Origin: ZC4RG19 sp017577565
GTDB lineage: Bacteria; Actinomycetota; Acidimicrobiia; Acidimicrobiales; VFJN01
Direction: 5' to 3'
NCBI GenBank assembly: GCA_047459075.1
Contig: VSCH01000007.1
Span: forward strand, 1-64,000
Length of the DNA: 64,000 nucleotides
Under the pieces are notes generated by a model. It was not told the DNA's origin. It made no database searches and was given only the letters and a program-made list of their open reading frames with translations. The position numbers were made by a program, and so were the translations under genes. Of the stretch, positions 32,357 through 42,512 are shown in pieces (the first letter of the stretch is position 1; the number at the start of each line of letters is the position of its first letter).

Positions 32357-34576
32357 ATGGACGCGGCGCCCGGAACGCAGCGCGACCTGGCCGACGGCTG
32401 GCGTGCGGCCGAGGCCGACGAGCACCTCCGGCGGTCGTACACCGACCACGACTTCGACGACGACGACTGGCAGGAGGTCCGGGTGCCCGGGCACTGGCGC
32501 TCGTCGCCCGCCTTCGCCGGCTCCGACGGCCCGGTCCTGCACCGGTGCCGCTTCGAGGCGCCGCCGCCCCCGGCCGGCCGGCGGGCCTGGCTGACCTTCG
32601 AGGGCATCTTCTACCAGGGCGACGTCTGGCTCGACGGCGGCTACCTGGGCGACACCGAGGGCTACTTCGTCCCCCACACCTTCGAGGTCACCGACGCCCT
32701 CCGGGCCCGGTCGGAGCACGCGCTCGCCGTCGAGGTCACCTGCCCGGCCCAGCCGGCCGCGCCCCGCCGGGCCCTCACCGGCGCCTTCCAGGCCGCCCCC
32801 TGGCTCGACCCGGCCTGGAACCCCGGGGGCATCTGGCGACCCGTCCGGCTGCACGAGACCGGGCCGGTCCGCATCGCCGCCCTGCGGGTCGTGTGCGCCG
32901 AGGCGACGAGCGAGCGGGCCGTGCTCCGGTGGCACGCCGTGCTCGACAGCGACGACGCCCGGCGGGTGCGGCTGCGCACCGAGGTCGGCGGCGTCGACCA
33001 CGAGGTCGACCAGCCGCTGGCCGCCGGGGACAACGAGGTGCGCTGGACGGTGACCATCGAGCGGCCGGTGCTGTGGTGGCCCCGGGCCCTGGGCGACCCC
33101 GCCCTCCACGACGTGCGGGTCGCCGTGCTCCTGGCGCCCGGCGACGGCCCCGGCGACGGGGCGCCCGACGAGGCCGCCGGCCCCGGCGGCGCCCGGGCAG
33201 CGGTCGTCAGCGACGAGCGGCGCCTGCGCACCGGCCTGCGCTCGGTGCAGCTGCGGCGCTGGGTCGCCCGGGTCAACGGCGAGCGGCTGTTCCTCAAGGG
33301 CGCCCTCCTCGGCCCCACCCGCCAGGCCCTCGGCGAGGCGCCGGGCGACGAGGTGCGGCGCGACGTCGAGCGGGCCGTCGACGCCGGCCTCGACCTGCTG
33401 CGGGTCCACGGGCACGTCGCCCGGCCCGAGCTGTACGAGGCGGCGGACGAGCGCGGGCTGCTGCTGTGGCAGGACATGCCGCTCGTCGGGCCCTACCTGC
33501 GGGGCATCCGCCGGCAGGCCGCCCGCCAGGCCCGGGCCATGGTCGACCTGCTGGGCCACCACCCCTCGATCGCGCTCTGGTGCGGGCACGACGCCCCCAC
33601 CGCCGACCCGGCCGCGGTGCCCGACGAACCCACCGGCGCCGGGGCCGACGCCCTCCGCCGGCTGGCGGGCCAGCAGCTGCCGACCTGGAACCGCACGGTG
33701 CTCGACGGCTCGGTCCGCCGGGCGCTGCACAAGGCCGACGGCTCCCGCCCGGTCGTGCCCCACTCGGGCGTCGCCCCCCACCTCCCCCAGCTCGAGGGCA
33801 CCGACACCCACCTGTCGCTCGGCTGGCTCGTGGGCGACGAGCGCGACCTGCCCGACCTCGCCCGCCGGCTGCCCCGGCTCGTGCGGTTCGTGACCGAGCC
33901 CGGCCCCGAGTCCCTGCCCTCCGGCGACAGCGCCGGCTTCGCCGCACCCGAGCGGTGGCCCGACCTCGACTGGGAGGGCCTGGAGCGGCGCCACGGCCTG
34001 CACCGCGCCCTGCTCGCCCGGCGGGTCCCGCCCGACGGCTACGCCACCTTCGACGGCTGGCGGGACGCCACCCAGCGCTACCAGGCCACCGTCGTGCGCC
34101 GGCATGTCGAGGAGCTGCGGCGCCTGAAGTACCGGCCGACGGGCGGGTTCGCCGTCGGGCTGCTGGCCGACGCCCGCCCGGCGGTCTCCCCCGCCCTGCT
34201 CGACCACCACCGCCGCCCGAAGGCGGCCTACGAGGCGCTGCGCGACGCCTGCCGCCCGGTCATCGTCGTCGCCGACCGCCTGCCGGCCACCGTGCCGGCG
34301 GGCACCCCGCTGGCCCTCGACGTCCACGTCGTGTCCGACCTGCGGGTGCCGATCGAGGGCGCCCGGGTGACGGCCGAGCTGTCCTGGCCCGGGGGCCGCC
34401 ACGCCTGGCACTGGGCCGGCGACGTCGGCCCCGACGAGTGCGTGCGGGTCGGCACCGTCCAGGCGGTGGCCCCCGCGCTCGACGAGTCGACCGCCGGCAC
34501 GCTCGCCCTCGACCTGCGGCTCCGCCTGCCCGGCGGCGAGCTCGTCACCAACCGCTACGAGGCCCGCCTCACCTGA
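32357..34576 (+). CDS. Glycoside hydrolase family 2-like protein with altered acid/base site
   Basis: 739 aa. N-terminal sugar-binding domain (about 20-165; WLTFEGIFYQGDVWLDGGYLG, WNPGGIWRPVRL), immunoglobulin-like domain (about 170-300) and a TIM-barrel region (about 300-590; RVNGERLFLKGALL, LLRVHGH, LLLWQDMPLV). In GH2 mannosidase-like enzymes the acid/base site reads CGNNE; here it reads CGHDA (His411-Asp412), so the Glu is gone. The nucleophile region FVTEPGPESLP keeps Glu514. The protein may have low or changed activity. No signal peptide, so it is cytoplasmic. Confidence 0.8.
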   Translation: MDAAPGTQRDLADGWRAAEADEHLRRSYTDHDFDDDDWQEVRVPGHWRSSPAFAGSDGPVLHRCRFEAPPPPAGRRAWLTFEGIFYQGDVWLDGGYLGDTEGYFVPHTFEVTDALRARSEHALAVEVTCPAQPAAPRRALTGAFQAAPWLDPAWNPGGIWRPVRLHETGPVRIAALRVVCAEATSERAVLRWHAVLDSDDARRVRLRTEVGGVDHEVDQPLAAGDNEVRWTVTIERPVLWWPRALGDPALHDVRVAVLLAPGDGPGDGAPDEAAGPGGARAAVVSDERRLRTGLRSVQLRRWVARVNGERLFLKGALLGPTRQALGEAPGDEVRRDVERAVDAGLDLLRVHGHVARPELYEAADERGLLLWQDMPLVGPYLRGIRRQAARQARAMVDLLGHHPSIALWCGHDAPTADPAAVPDEPTGAGADALRRLAGQQLPTWNRTVLDGSVRRALHKADGSRPVVPHSGVAPHLPQLEGTDTHLSLGWLVGDERDLPDLARRLPRLVRFVTEPGPESLPSGDSAGFAAPERWPDLDWEGLERRHGLHRALLARRVPPDGYATFDGWRDATQRYQATVVRRHVEELRRLKYRPTGGFAVGLLADARPAVSPALLDHHRRPKAAYEALRDACRPVIVVADRLPATVPAGTPLALDVHVVSDLRVPIEGARVTAELSWPGGRHAWHWAGDVGPDECVRVGTVQAVAPALDESTAGTLALDLRLRLPGGELVTNRYEARLT

Positions 34577-34605
34577 GTTCCCCGGCGCGACCGTGCGGGC
34601 CCGGC

Positions 34606-34611
34606 CACAAT
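34606..34611 (+). promoter_or_regulatory. Possible -10 box of the GNAT gene
   Basis: CACAAT followed by 7 nt and GTG at 34619; first base departs from TAnnnT. Confidence 0.3.
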
Positions 34612-34618
34612 GGGCGCG

Positions 34619-35173
34619 GTGAGCGCGCCCGCCACGCAGCAGCTCGTCGTCCGGCGCTGGGAGCCCGACGACGTCCCCGCGCTCCACGAGGCCGTCCTCG
34701 ACAGCATCGAGCACCTGCGGCCCTGGATGCCGTGGATCGCGAAGGAGCCGCTCGGCCTGGAGGAGCGGCGGCAGCTCGTGGCCGGCTGGATCGCGTCGTG
34801 GGAGACGGGCGACCGCCTCTGCGGCCTGTTCGTCGGCGACCGGGTGGTCGGCTGCGCCGGGCTGCACGACCGCATCGGCCCGACCGGCCGGGAGATCGGC
34901 TACTGGGTGCGGGCCGGCGAGACCGGCCGGGGCTACGCCACGGCGGCCGCCCGCACGCTCACCGACATGGCCTTCACCATGCCGGGGATCGCCCGGGTCG
35001 AGATCCAGCACGACGTCGCCAACGTGGCCAGCGGCCGGGTCCCGGCCAAGCTCGGCTTCACCCCGGTCCGGGAGGTGCCGCACGTCCCCGAGGCCCCCGG
35101 GGAGAGCGGGATCCGGCGCGTCTGGCGCGTCGAGCGCGACCGCTGGTGGGCCCGGCGCGCCGACCTGGGCTGA
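34619..35173 (+). CDS. GNAT acetyltransferase, RimJ/RimL type
   Basis: 184 aa from GTG 34619; ATG 34610 is in frame and adds three residues. RimJ/L-like features: LVVRRWEPDDVPALHEAV, HLRPWMPWI, acetyl-CoA region EIGYWVRAGETGRGYATAAARTLTDMAF, and VEIQHDVANVASGRVPAKLGF. Members acetylate protein N-termini or small amines; target unknown. It lies 43 bp after the GH2-like gene and 80 bp before sdhC. Confidence 0.88.
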   Translation: MSAPATQQLVVRRWEPDDVPALHEAVLDSIEHLRPWMPWIAKEPLGLEERRQLVAGWIASWETGDRLCGLFVGDRVVGCAGLHDRIGPTGREIGYWVRAGETGRGYATAAARTLTDMAFTMPGIARVEIQHDVANVASGRVPAKLGFTPVREVPHVPEAPGESGIRRVWRVERDRWWARRADLG

Positions 35174-35199
35174 TTTCCTGGCCCGCGGAGCGGGAGGAC

Positions 35200-35205
35200 T
35201 ACCGT
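35200..35205 (+). promoter_or_regulatory. Possible -10 box of the sdh operon
   Basis: TACCGT, 48 nt before the sdhC ATG, leaving a leader that contains GGGAGGC before the start. Confidence 0.4.
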
Positions 35206-35253
35206 CTGCGCCAGGACGGATGACGAGCCCCGTTCCGGGAGGCTGAACGAGCG

Positions 35254-36071
35254 ATGCAGACGATGGAGCGACAGCGCGTCGCCCCGGTGCACCCCCGCCC
35301 CCGCCGCCCCGCTCCCTGGCCCGTCGAGTTCTACCGCTCGACGGTCGGGATGAAGTGGGTGATGGCGGTCAGCGGCATCTTCCTCATGGGCTACGTGTTC
35401 CTCCACATGCTGGGGAACCTGAAGCTCTACATGGGCGCCGACGACATCAACCACTACGGCGAGTTCCTGCGCGACCTGCTGGTGCCGATCTTCCCCCGCA
35501 CGGTCACGCTGTGGCTGCTGCGGATCGGCCTGATCCTGGCCTTCTTCTTCCACGTCCACTCCGCCTACCGGCTGACCCGCATCAACCGCCGGGCCCGCGC
35601 CGAGGGCGGCTACATCTCCAAGCGCGACTACCAGGCCGCCACCATCGCCAGCCGCTCGATGCGGATGACCGGCGTCGTCATCCTGCTCTTCGTGCTCTGG
35701 CACCTGGCCGACCTCACCTGGGGCACGGCCAACCCCGACTTCGTGCGGGGCGACGTCTACCGCAACGTCGTGGCCAGCTTCGAGCGGCCGGTGGTCTCGC
35801 TCATCTACATCGTCGCCAACATCGCCCTGGGCCTCCACCTCTTCCACGGGGCCTGGTCGATGTTCCAGAGCCTCGGCCTGAACAACCCGCGCTGGAACTC
35901 GGTGCGCCGGGGCTTCGCCGCCGGCTTCGCCGGCATCGTCATGGTCGGGAACCTCAGCTTCCCGATCGCCGTGCTCACGGGTGTCATCAGCGCCGACGAC
36001 AACCCCGACTGCCGGGTCGTCGACGGCGTCATCGAGACCTGCGAGCTCTACGCCGGAGAGGGTGAGGGCTG

Positions 36072-36072
<1 letters not shown>
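35254..36072 (+). CDS. sdhC: Succinate dehydrogenase cytochrome b subunit
   Basis: 272 aa, ATG with GGGAGGC upstream. Five transmembrane helices; haem-ligand candidates are His in FLHMLGNLK, HVHSAYRL, LWHLADL and LHLFHGAWS. This is the single-subunit, Bacillus-like (type B) cytochrome b558 family that needs no SdhD, and none is present. It anchors SdhAB and passes electrons to the quinone. Overlaps sdhA by one base (TGATG). Confidence 0.93.
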
Positions 36073-37987
<1,915 letters not shown>

Positions 37988-37991
<4 letters not shown>

Positions 37992-38776
37992 GCGGCGCAA
38001 GCAACGAGACCATCGACGTCGTCCTCCACGTCTGGCGGCAGCCGCCCGGCGGCGAGGGGAGGATGGTCACCTACACCGAGGAGGCCAAGGGCATCAGCCC
38101 CGACATGTCCTTCCTCGAGATGCTCGACGTCGTCAACGAGCGGCTGATCGCCAAGGGCGAGGAGCCCATCGCCTTCGAGCACGACTGCCGCGAGGGCATC
38201 TGCGGCTCGTGCGGGATGATGATCAACGGCCAGCCGCACGGCCCGCAGAAGGGCACGGCGACGTGCCAGCTGCACATGCGGGAGTTCCGCGACGGCGACG
38301 AGATCTACGTCGAGCCGTGGCGGGCCCGGGCCTTCCCGGTGCTGCGCGACCTGATCGTCGACCGCAGCGCGTTCGACCGCATCATCGAGGCCGGCGGCTA
38401 CATCACCGCGCCGACCGGCTCGGCGCCGGACGCCAACCTCATCCCGGTCCCCAAGGAGGCGGCGGACGCCGCCATGGACGCCGCCGCCTGCATCGCCTGC
38501 GGCGCGTGCGTGGCCGCCTGCCCCAACAACGCCGCCCACCTGTTCACGGCGGCCAAGCTGCAGCACCTCAACCTGCTGCCCCAGGGCCAGGCCGAGCGCT
38601 ACCAGCGGACGGTCGCCATGGTCGAGGCGATGGAGGAGTACTTCGGGTCGTGCACGATGCACGGCGAGTGCCAGGAGGCCTGCCCGAAGGAGATCTCCGT
38701 CGACTTCATCGCCTACATGAACCGGGACTTCGTGAAGGCGCAGCTCAAGAACCGCAAGCTGGCCGGCCAGACCTGA
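37988..38776 (+). CDS. sdhB: Succinate dehydrogenase iron-sulfur subunit
   Basis: 262 aa, GTG overlapping the sdhA stop (GTGA). [2Fe-2S] site CREGICGSCGM with a later Cys (TATCQLH); [4Fe-4S] site CIACGACVAACP; [3Fe-4S] site CTMHGECQEACPKE. It transfers electrons from FAD to the membrane haem/quinone. The last gene of the sdh operon; a perfect hairpin follows 29 bp after the stop. Confidence 0.96.
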
Positions 38777-38804
38777 CCCGGCCGGCCCCGGCGCGACGCC
38801 CGAC

Positions 38805-38837
38805 CACCGGCCCCGCGGCCCGGCCGCGGGGCCGGTG
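38805..38837. terminator. Perfect 15-bp hairpin after sdhCAB
   Basis: Left arm CACCGGCCCCGCGGC (38805-38819), loop CCG, right arm GCCGCGGGGCCGGTG (38823-38837). No U-tract follows, so it would be a U-less terminator, common in GC-rich actinobacteria. It separates the sdh operon from the glycan locus. Confidence 0.7.
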
Positions 38838-38848
38838 CGCGCCCGGGG

Positions 38849-39544
38849 GTGGCGCGCGGCGCCCGGATGCGAGAGACTGCACCCCCGGTGGGCACGAGCA
38901 GACGCGGGACAGCGTTGTCCGACGCAGCTTCGAGGGCGCTCGACGTCGTGGTCGCGGGCGTCGTGCTCGTGGTGACGGCGCCGCTCATGGGCGTCATCGC
39001 CCTCGCGATCCGGCTGACGATGGGCTCCCCCGTGCTGTTCCGCCAGCCGCGGGCGGGCCGGGGTGGCGAGCCCTTCGAGATGGTCAAGTTCCGCACCATG
39101 CGGCACCCGGCGCCGGGCGAGGACGACGGCCCCGACAGCGACGAGCGCCGCCTGACCCGGCTCGGGCGCACGCTGCGCTCGACCAGCCTCGACGAGCTGC
39201 CGTCGCTGGTGAACGTCCTCCGGGGCGAGATGAGCCTGGTCGGCCCCCGGCCGCTGCCGGTGCGCTACCTGCCCCGCTACTCGGCGCACCACGCCCGCCG
39301 GCACGAGGTGCGCCCCGGCCTCACCGGCTGGGCCCAGGCCAACGGGCGCAACGCGCTGGGCTGGGACGAGCAGCTCGACATGGACGTCTGGTACGTCGAC
39401 AACCGGTCGCTGGCGCTCGACCTGCGCATCCTGGCCGCGACCGTGGCCAGCGTCGCCCGCCGCGAGGGCATCAGCCACGAGGGCCACGCGACCCGGCCGG
39501 AGTTCCCCGGGTCGGGCCTCGAGGGCGCGACGCTGGTCGAGTGA
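38849..39544 (+). CDS. Undecaprenyl-phosphate sugar-1-phosphate transferase (priming glycosyltransferase)
   Basis: 231 aa from GTG 38849; ATG 38867 or GTG 38888 are also possible and give an intact domain. One reentrant/transmembrane helix (VVVAGVVLVVTAPLMGVIALAI) precedes the catalytic region: FRQPRAGRGGEPFEMVKFRTM, then DELPSLVNVLRGEMSLVGPRPL and RPGLTGWAQANGRN. It transfers a sugar phosphate from a nucleotide sugar to the lipid carrier, starting glycan assembly. First of four genes joined by GTGA overlaps; the size is that of the short PglC-like form. Confidence 0.92.
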   Translation: MARGARMRETAPPVGTSRRGTALSDAASRALDVVVAGVVLVVTAPLMGVIALAIRLTMGSPVLFRQPRAGRGGEPFEMVKFRTMRHPAPGEDDGPDSDERRLTRLGRTLRSTSLDELPSLVNVLRGEMSLVGPRPLPVRYLPRYSAHHARRHEVRPGLTGWAQANGRNALGWDEQLDMDVWYVDNRSLALDLRILAATVASVARREGISHEGHATRPEFPGSGLEGATLVE

Positions 39545-40572
39545 GCCACCCCGCCCGCCCGCCGGGCCGGCCCGTCACGGTCCTCGTCTCCTCCGCCGGC
39601 CGGCGGGTCGAGCTGCTGCGCGGCTTCCGGCGGGCGCTGGCGGCGCTGGGCGTCGAGGGGCGGGTGATCGCCACCGACGCCTCGTGGTACGCGAGCGCGC
39701 TCCACGAGGCGGACGAGGGCTTCCTCGTCCCCCGGCTCGGCGACCCGGCCTTCGTGCCCACGGTCGTCGAGCTGTGCGAGAAGCAGGGGGTCGACCTCGT
39801 CGTCCCCACCATCGACACCGAGATGCGGGCCTGGAACGAGGCCCGTCCCCGGCTGGAGGAGGTCGGCACGACGCTGTCGCTGTCGTCGCCCGAGGTCGTG
39901 GCCATCGCCGGCGACAAGCAGCGCACCCACGACTGGCTGGTGGGCCACGGCTTCCCCACCGTGCACCAGGCCGCGCCCGACGAGGTGCTCGCCCGGCCGG
40001 GGGACTGGCCGTTCCCGCTGGTCGTCAAGCCCCGCTTCGGCAGCGCCGGCATCGGCGTCGAGGTCGTGCGGGACCCCGACGAGCTGGCCGCGGCCGCCCG
40101 CCGGGCCACCGGCGACGTCGTCGTGCAGACCCTCGCCCGCGGCGCCGAGCACACCATCGACGTGCTCGTCGACCGGCGGGGCCGGGCCGTGTGCGCCGTG
40201 CCCCGGCGGCGCATCGAGGTGCGGGCCGGCGAGGTGAGCAAGGGCGTGACCGTCCGGTCGCCGCTCCTGCAGCGGCTGGCCTGCGAGCTGTGCGAGGCGC
40301 TGCCCGGCGCCTACGGCACCATCACCGTGCAGGCGTTCCTCGACGGCGCGCCCGACGACCCGGCGGCGACGGTGGCGGTCATCGAGATCAACGCCCGCTA
40401 CGGCGGCGGGTTCCCGCTGGCCCTCGAGGCCGGCGCCGACTTCCCCCGCTGGCAGCTCGAGGAGCTGCTGGGGTTGCCCTCGACCGCCACCCCCGACGGC
40501 TGGCGCGCCGGCCTCGTCATGCTGCGCTACGACGCCGCGGTCTTCGTCGACGAGGGCGAGGCGCCGTCGTGA
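39541..40572 (+). CDS. ATP-grasp ligase-like protein in glycan cluster
   Basis: 343 aa, GTG overlapping the sugar-transferase stop (GTGA). N-terminal Rossmann-like part VLVSSAGRRVELLRGFRRAL and IDTEMRAW, then ATP-grasp: FPLVVKPRFGSAGIGVEVV (nucleotide Lys) and VIEINARYGGGFPLALEAG (Mg2+-binding Glu and Asn). Similar proteins are annotated as carbamoyl-phosphate-synthase large-subunit-like. ATP-grasp enzymes join a carboxylate to an amine or similar nucleophile; here a decoration of a sugar by an amide is possible. Coupled to the next gene (HAD). Confidence 0.85.
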   Translation: MSHPARPPGRPVTVLVSSAGRRVELLRGFRRALAALGVEGRVIATDASWYASALHEADEGFLVPRLGDPAFVPTVVELCEKQGVDLVVPTIDTEMRAWNEARPRLEEVGTTLSLSSPEVVAIAGDKQRTHDWLVGHGFPTVHQAAPDEVLARPGDWPFPLVVKPRFGSAGIGVEVVRDPDELAAAARRATGDVVVQTLARGAEHTIDVLVDRRGRAVCAVPRRRIEVRAGEVSKGVTVRSPLLQRLACELCEALPGAYGTITVQAFLDGAPDDPAATVAVIEINARYGGGFPLALEAGADFPRWQLEELLGLPSTATPDGWRAGLVMLRYDAAVFVDEGEAPS

Positions 40573-41273
40573 GCGGCCCCCGCCGCCTCGTCGTCGTCGA
40601 CATCGACGACACGCTCTACCCCGAGCGCGACTACGTCCGCAGCGGGTTCGCCGCCGTCGGCGCCTGGGCCCGCGACGAGCTCGGCGTCGACGGGCTCGGC
40701 GAGCGGGCGTGGGCGGCGTTCGAGGCCGGCGTGCGGCGCACGATCTTCGACGAGGTGCTCGCCGCCGCGGGCCTGGAGCCGACGCCCGAGCTGGTCGGGC
40801 GGATGGTCGAGGTGTACCGCACCCACCGGCCCGACATCGCCCTGCTCGACGACGCCCGGGCCTGGCTCGACGCCGTGCCCGACGACGTCGTCGTGGCCGC
40901 CGTGACCGACGGCCCCCTCGCCAGCCAGCGGGCCAAGGCCGAGGCCCTCGACCTGCGCCGCTGGGTGGCCACGATCGTGTTCACCGCCGAGCTGGGCCCG
41001 GGGCGGGGCAAGCCGCACCCGGCCGCCTTCGAGCGGCTGGAGCGGGAGCTCGGCCTCGCCGGCCCCTGCTGCGCGTACGTCGCCGACAACCCGGCCAAGG
41101 ACTTCGTCGCCCCCCGCCGGCTGGGCTGGCGCACCGTCCGGGTCCGCCGGCCCGAGGGCCTGCACGCCAGGGTGCCGAGCGGCGACGACGTCGACGTCGA
41201 GATCACGACGCTGGCCGAGCTCGACGCCGCGCTCGGGCCGGCGCCCGCCCCGGCGCGGCGGGCGGCGCCGTGA
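40569..41273 (+). CDS. HAD-superfamily hydrolase
   Basis: 234 aa, GTGA overlap. Motif I VVDIDDTLYPE, motif II VTDGP, motif III GKPHPAAFERLE and motif IV VADNPAKDF are all present. A helical cap (about 20-100) makes it a C1-type phosphatase such as phosphoglycolate or sugar phosphatases. Coupling to the ATP-grasp protein suggests the two work in one pathway, perhaps removing phosphate from an intermediate. Confidence 0.88.
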   Translation: MSGPRRLVVVDIDDTLYPERDYVRSGFAAVGAWARDELGVDGLGERAWAAFEAGVRRTIFDEVLAAAGLEPTPELVGRMVEVYRTHRPDIALLDDARAWLDAVPDDVVVAAVTDGPLASQRAKAEALDLRRWVATIVFTAELGPGRGKPHPAAFERLERELGLAGPCCAYVADNPAKDFVAPRRLGWRTVRVRRPEGLHARVPSGDDVDVEITTLAELDAALGPAPAPARRAAP

Positions 41274-42478
41274 CCGCCGAGCGCCCGGGCGGCGGCCGGG
41301 TCACCGTCGCCCACCTGACCACCGTCGACTCCAGCCTGCGCTTCCTGCTCCACCCGCAGCTCACGGCCGTGCGCGACCGGGGCGGGCGGGCGCTCGGCAT
41401 CAGCGCCCCGGGGCCCGACGCGGCGCGCCTGCAGGCCGAGGGCATCGACCACGTGCCGCTCACCTCGTCGACCCGCAGCATGAACGTGCTGGCCGACCTG
41501 CGGGCGGCGGTCGAGCTGTGGCGGGTCCTGCGCCGGGAGCGCCCCGACGTCCTGCACACCCACAACCCCAAGCCCGGCCTCTACGGCCGGGTGGTCGGCC
41601 GGCTGGCCGGCGTGCCGGTCGTCGTCAACACCTGCCACGGGCTCTACTACACCGAGGCCGACCCCTGGCTGAAGCGGACGCTCCTGCTCGTGCTCGAGGG
41701 GATCGCCGCCCGCTTCTCGGACGCCGAGCTGGTCCAGAGCGAGGAGGACCTCCGGCGCCTCGTGCGCACCCGGGCCTACCCGCCCCGGCGCACCCGCCTG
41801 CTGGGCAACGGCATCGACCTGCGGCGCTTCCGCCCCGACGTGCTCGACGAGGAGGGGCGGGCCCGCCTGCGGCGCGAGCTGGGCGCCCGCGACGACCAGG
41901 TCGTCGTCGGCATGGTGGGCCGGCTGGTGGCCGAGAAGGGCCTGCTCGAGCTGTTCGAGGCGGCCCGGCTGCTCGACGACCGCTACCTCGTCGTCGTGGC
42001 CGGCCCCGACGACCCCGAGAAGCCGGACGCGCTCGACCGGGCGACGATCCGGGACGCCGAGGCCCGGGGCGTGCGGTTCCTGGGGATGCGCGAGGACGTC
42101 GACCGGCTCTACGGGGCGATGGACCTGTTCGTGCTGCCGTCGTGGCGCGAGGGCTTCCCCCGGGCGGCCATGGAGGCCGCCGCCTCGGGCCTGCCGGTGA
42201 TCGCCACCGACGTGCGGGGCTGCCGGCAGGTGGTCGACGACGGCGTCACCGGCCTGCTCGTCCCGGTCCGCGACCCGGTGGCGCTGGCCGCCGCCATCCG
42301 GGCCCTCGGCGAGGACGAGGAGCGGCGCCGGGCCATGGGCAAGGCCGCCGTCGAGCGGGCGCTGGCCCACTTCGACGAGCGCCGGGTCGTGGAGATCGTG
42401 CTGGGCACCTACCGCGAGGTCGCCGCCCGCAAGGGCCTGGACGACCTCGCCGCCGCCCTCGCCGACCCGGCGCCCTGA
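41270..42478 (+). CDS. Glycosyltransferase family 4
   Basis: 402 aa, GTGA overlap. N-domain: VAHLTTVDSSLRFLLHPQL and HTHNPKPGLYGRVVGRLAGVP; C-domain: VVGMVGRLVAEKGLLELFEAARLL, LPSWREGFPRAAMEAAASGLPVIATDVRGC, with the E-x7-E motif of GT4 enzymes. It uses a nucleotide sugar as donor; the opening HLTTV and length resemble GT4 proteins of exopolysaccharide loci. Last gene of the four-gene unit. Confidence 0.92.
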   Translation: MTAERPGGGRVTVAHLTTVDSSLRFLLHPQLTAVRDRGGRALGISAPGPDAARLQAEGIDHVPLTSSTRSMNVLADLRAAVELWRVLRRERPDVLHTHNPKPGLYGRVVGRLAGVPVVVNTCHGLYYTEADPWLKRTLLLVLEGIAARFSDAELVQSEEDLRRLVRTRAYPPRRTRLLGNGIDLRRFRPDVLDEEGRARLRRELGARDDQVVVGMVGRLVAEKGLLELFEAARLLDDRYLVVVAGPDDPEKPDALDRATIRDAEARGVRFLGMREDVDRLYGAMDLFVLPSWREGFPRAAMEAAASGLPVIATDVRGCRQVVDDGVTGLLVPVRDPVALAAAIRALGEDEERRRAMGKAAVERALAHFDERRVVEIVLGTYREVAARKGLDDLAAALADPAP

Positions 42479-42491
42479 GGGCCGCCGGCCC
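42479..42491. terminator. Short hairpin between convergent units
   Basis: GGGCC, loop GCC, GGCCC right after the glycosyltransferase stop; weak (5 bp) and partly due to base composition. Confidence 0.25.
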
Positions 42492-42512
42492 GCCCCGGGA
42501 CGCCTCAGAGCC

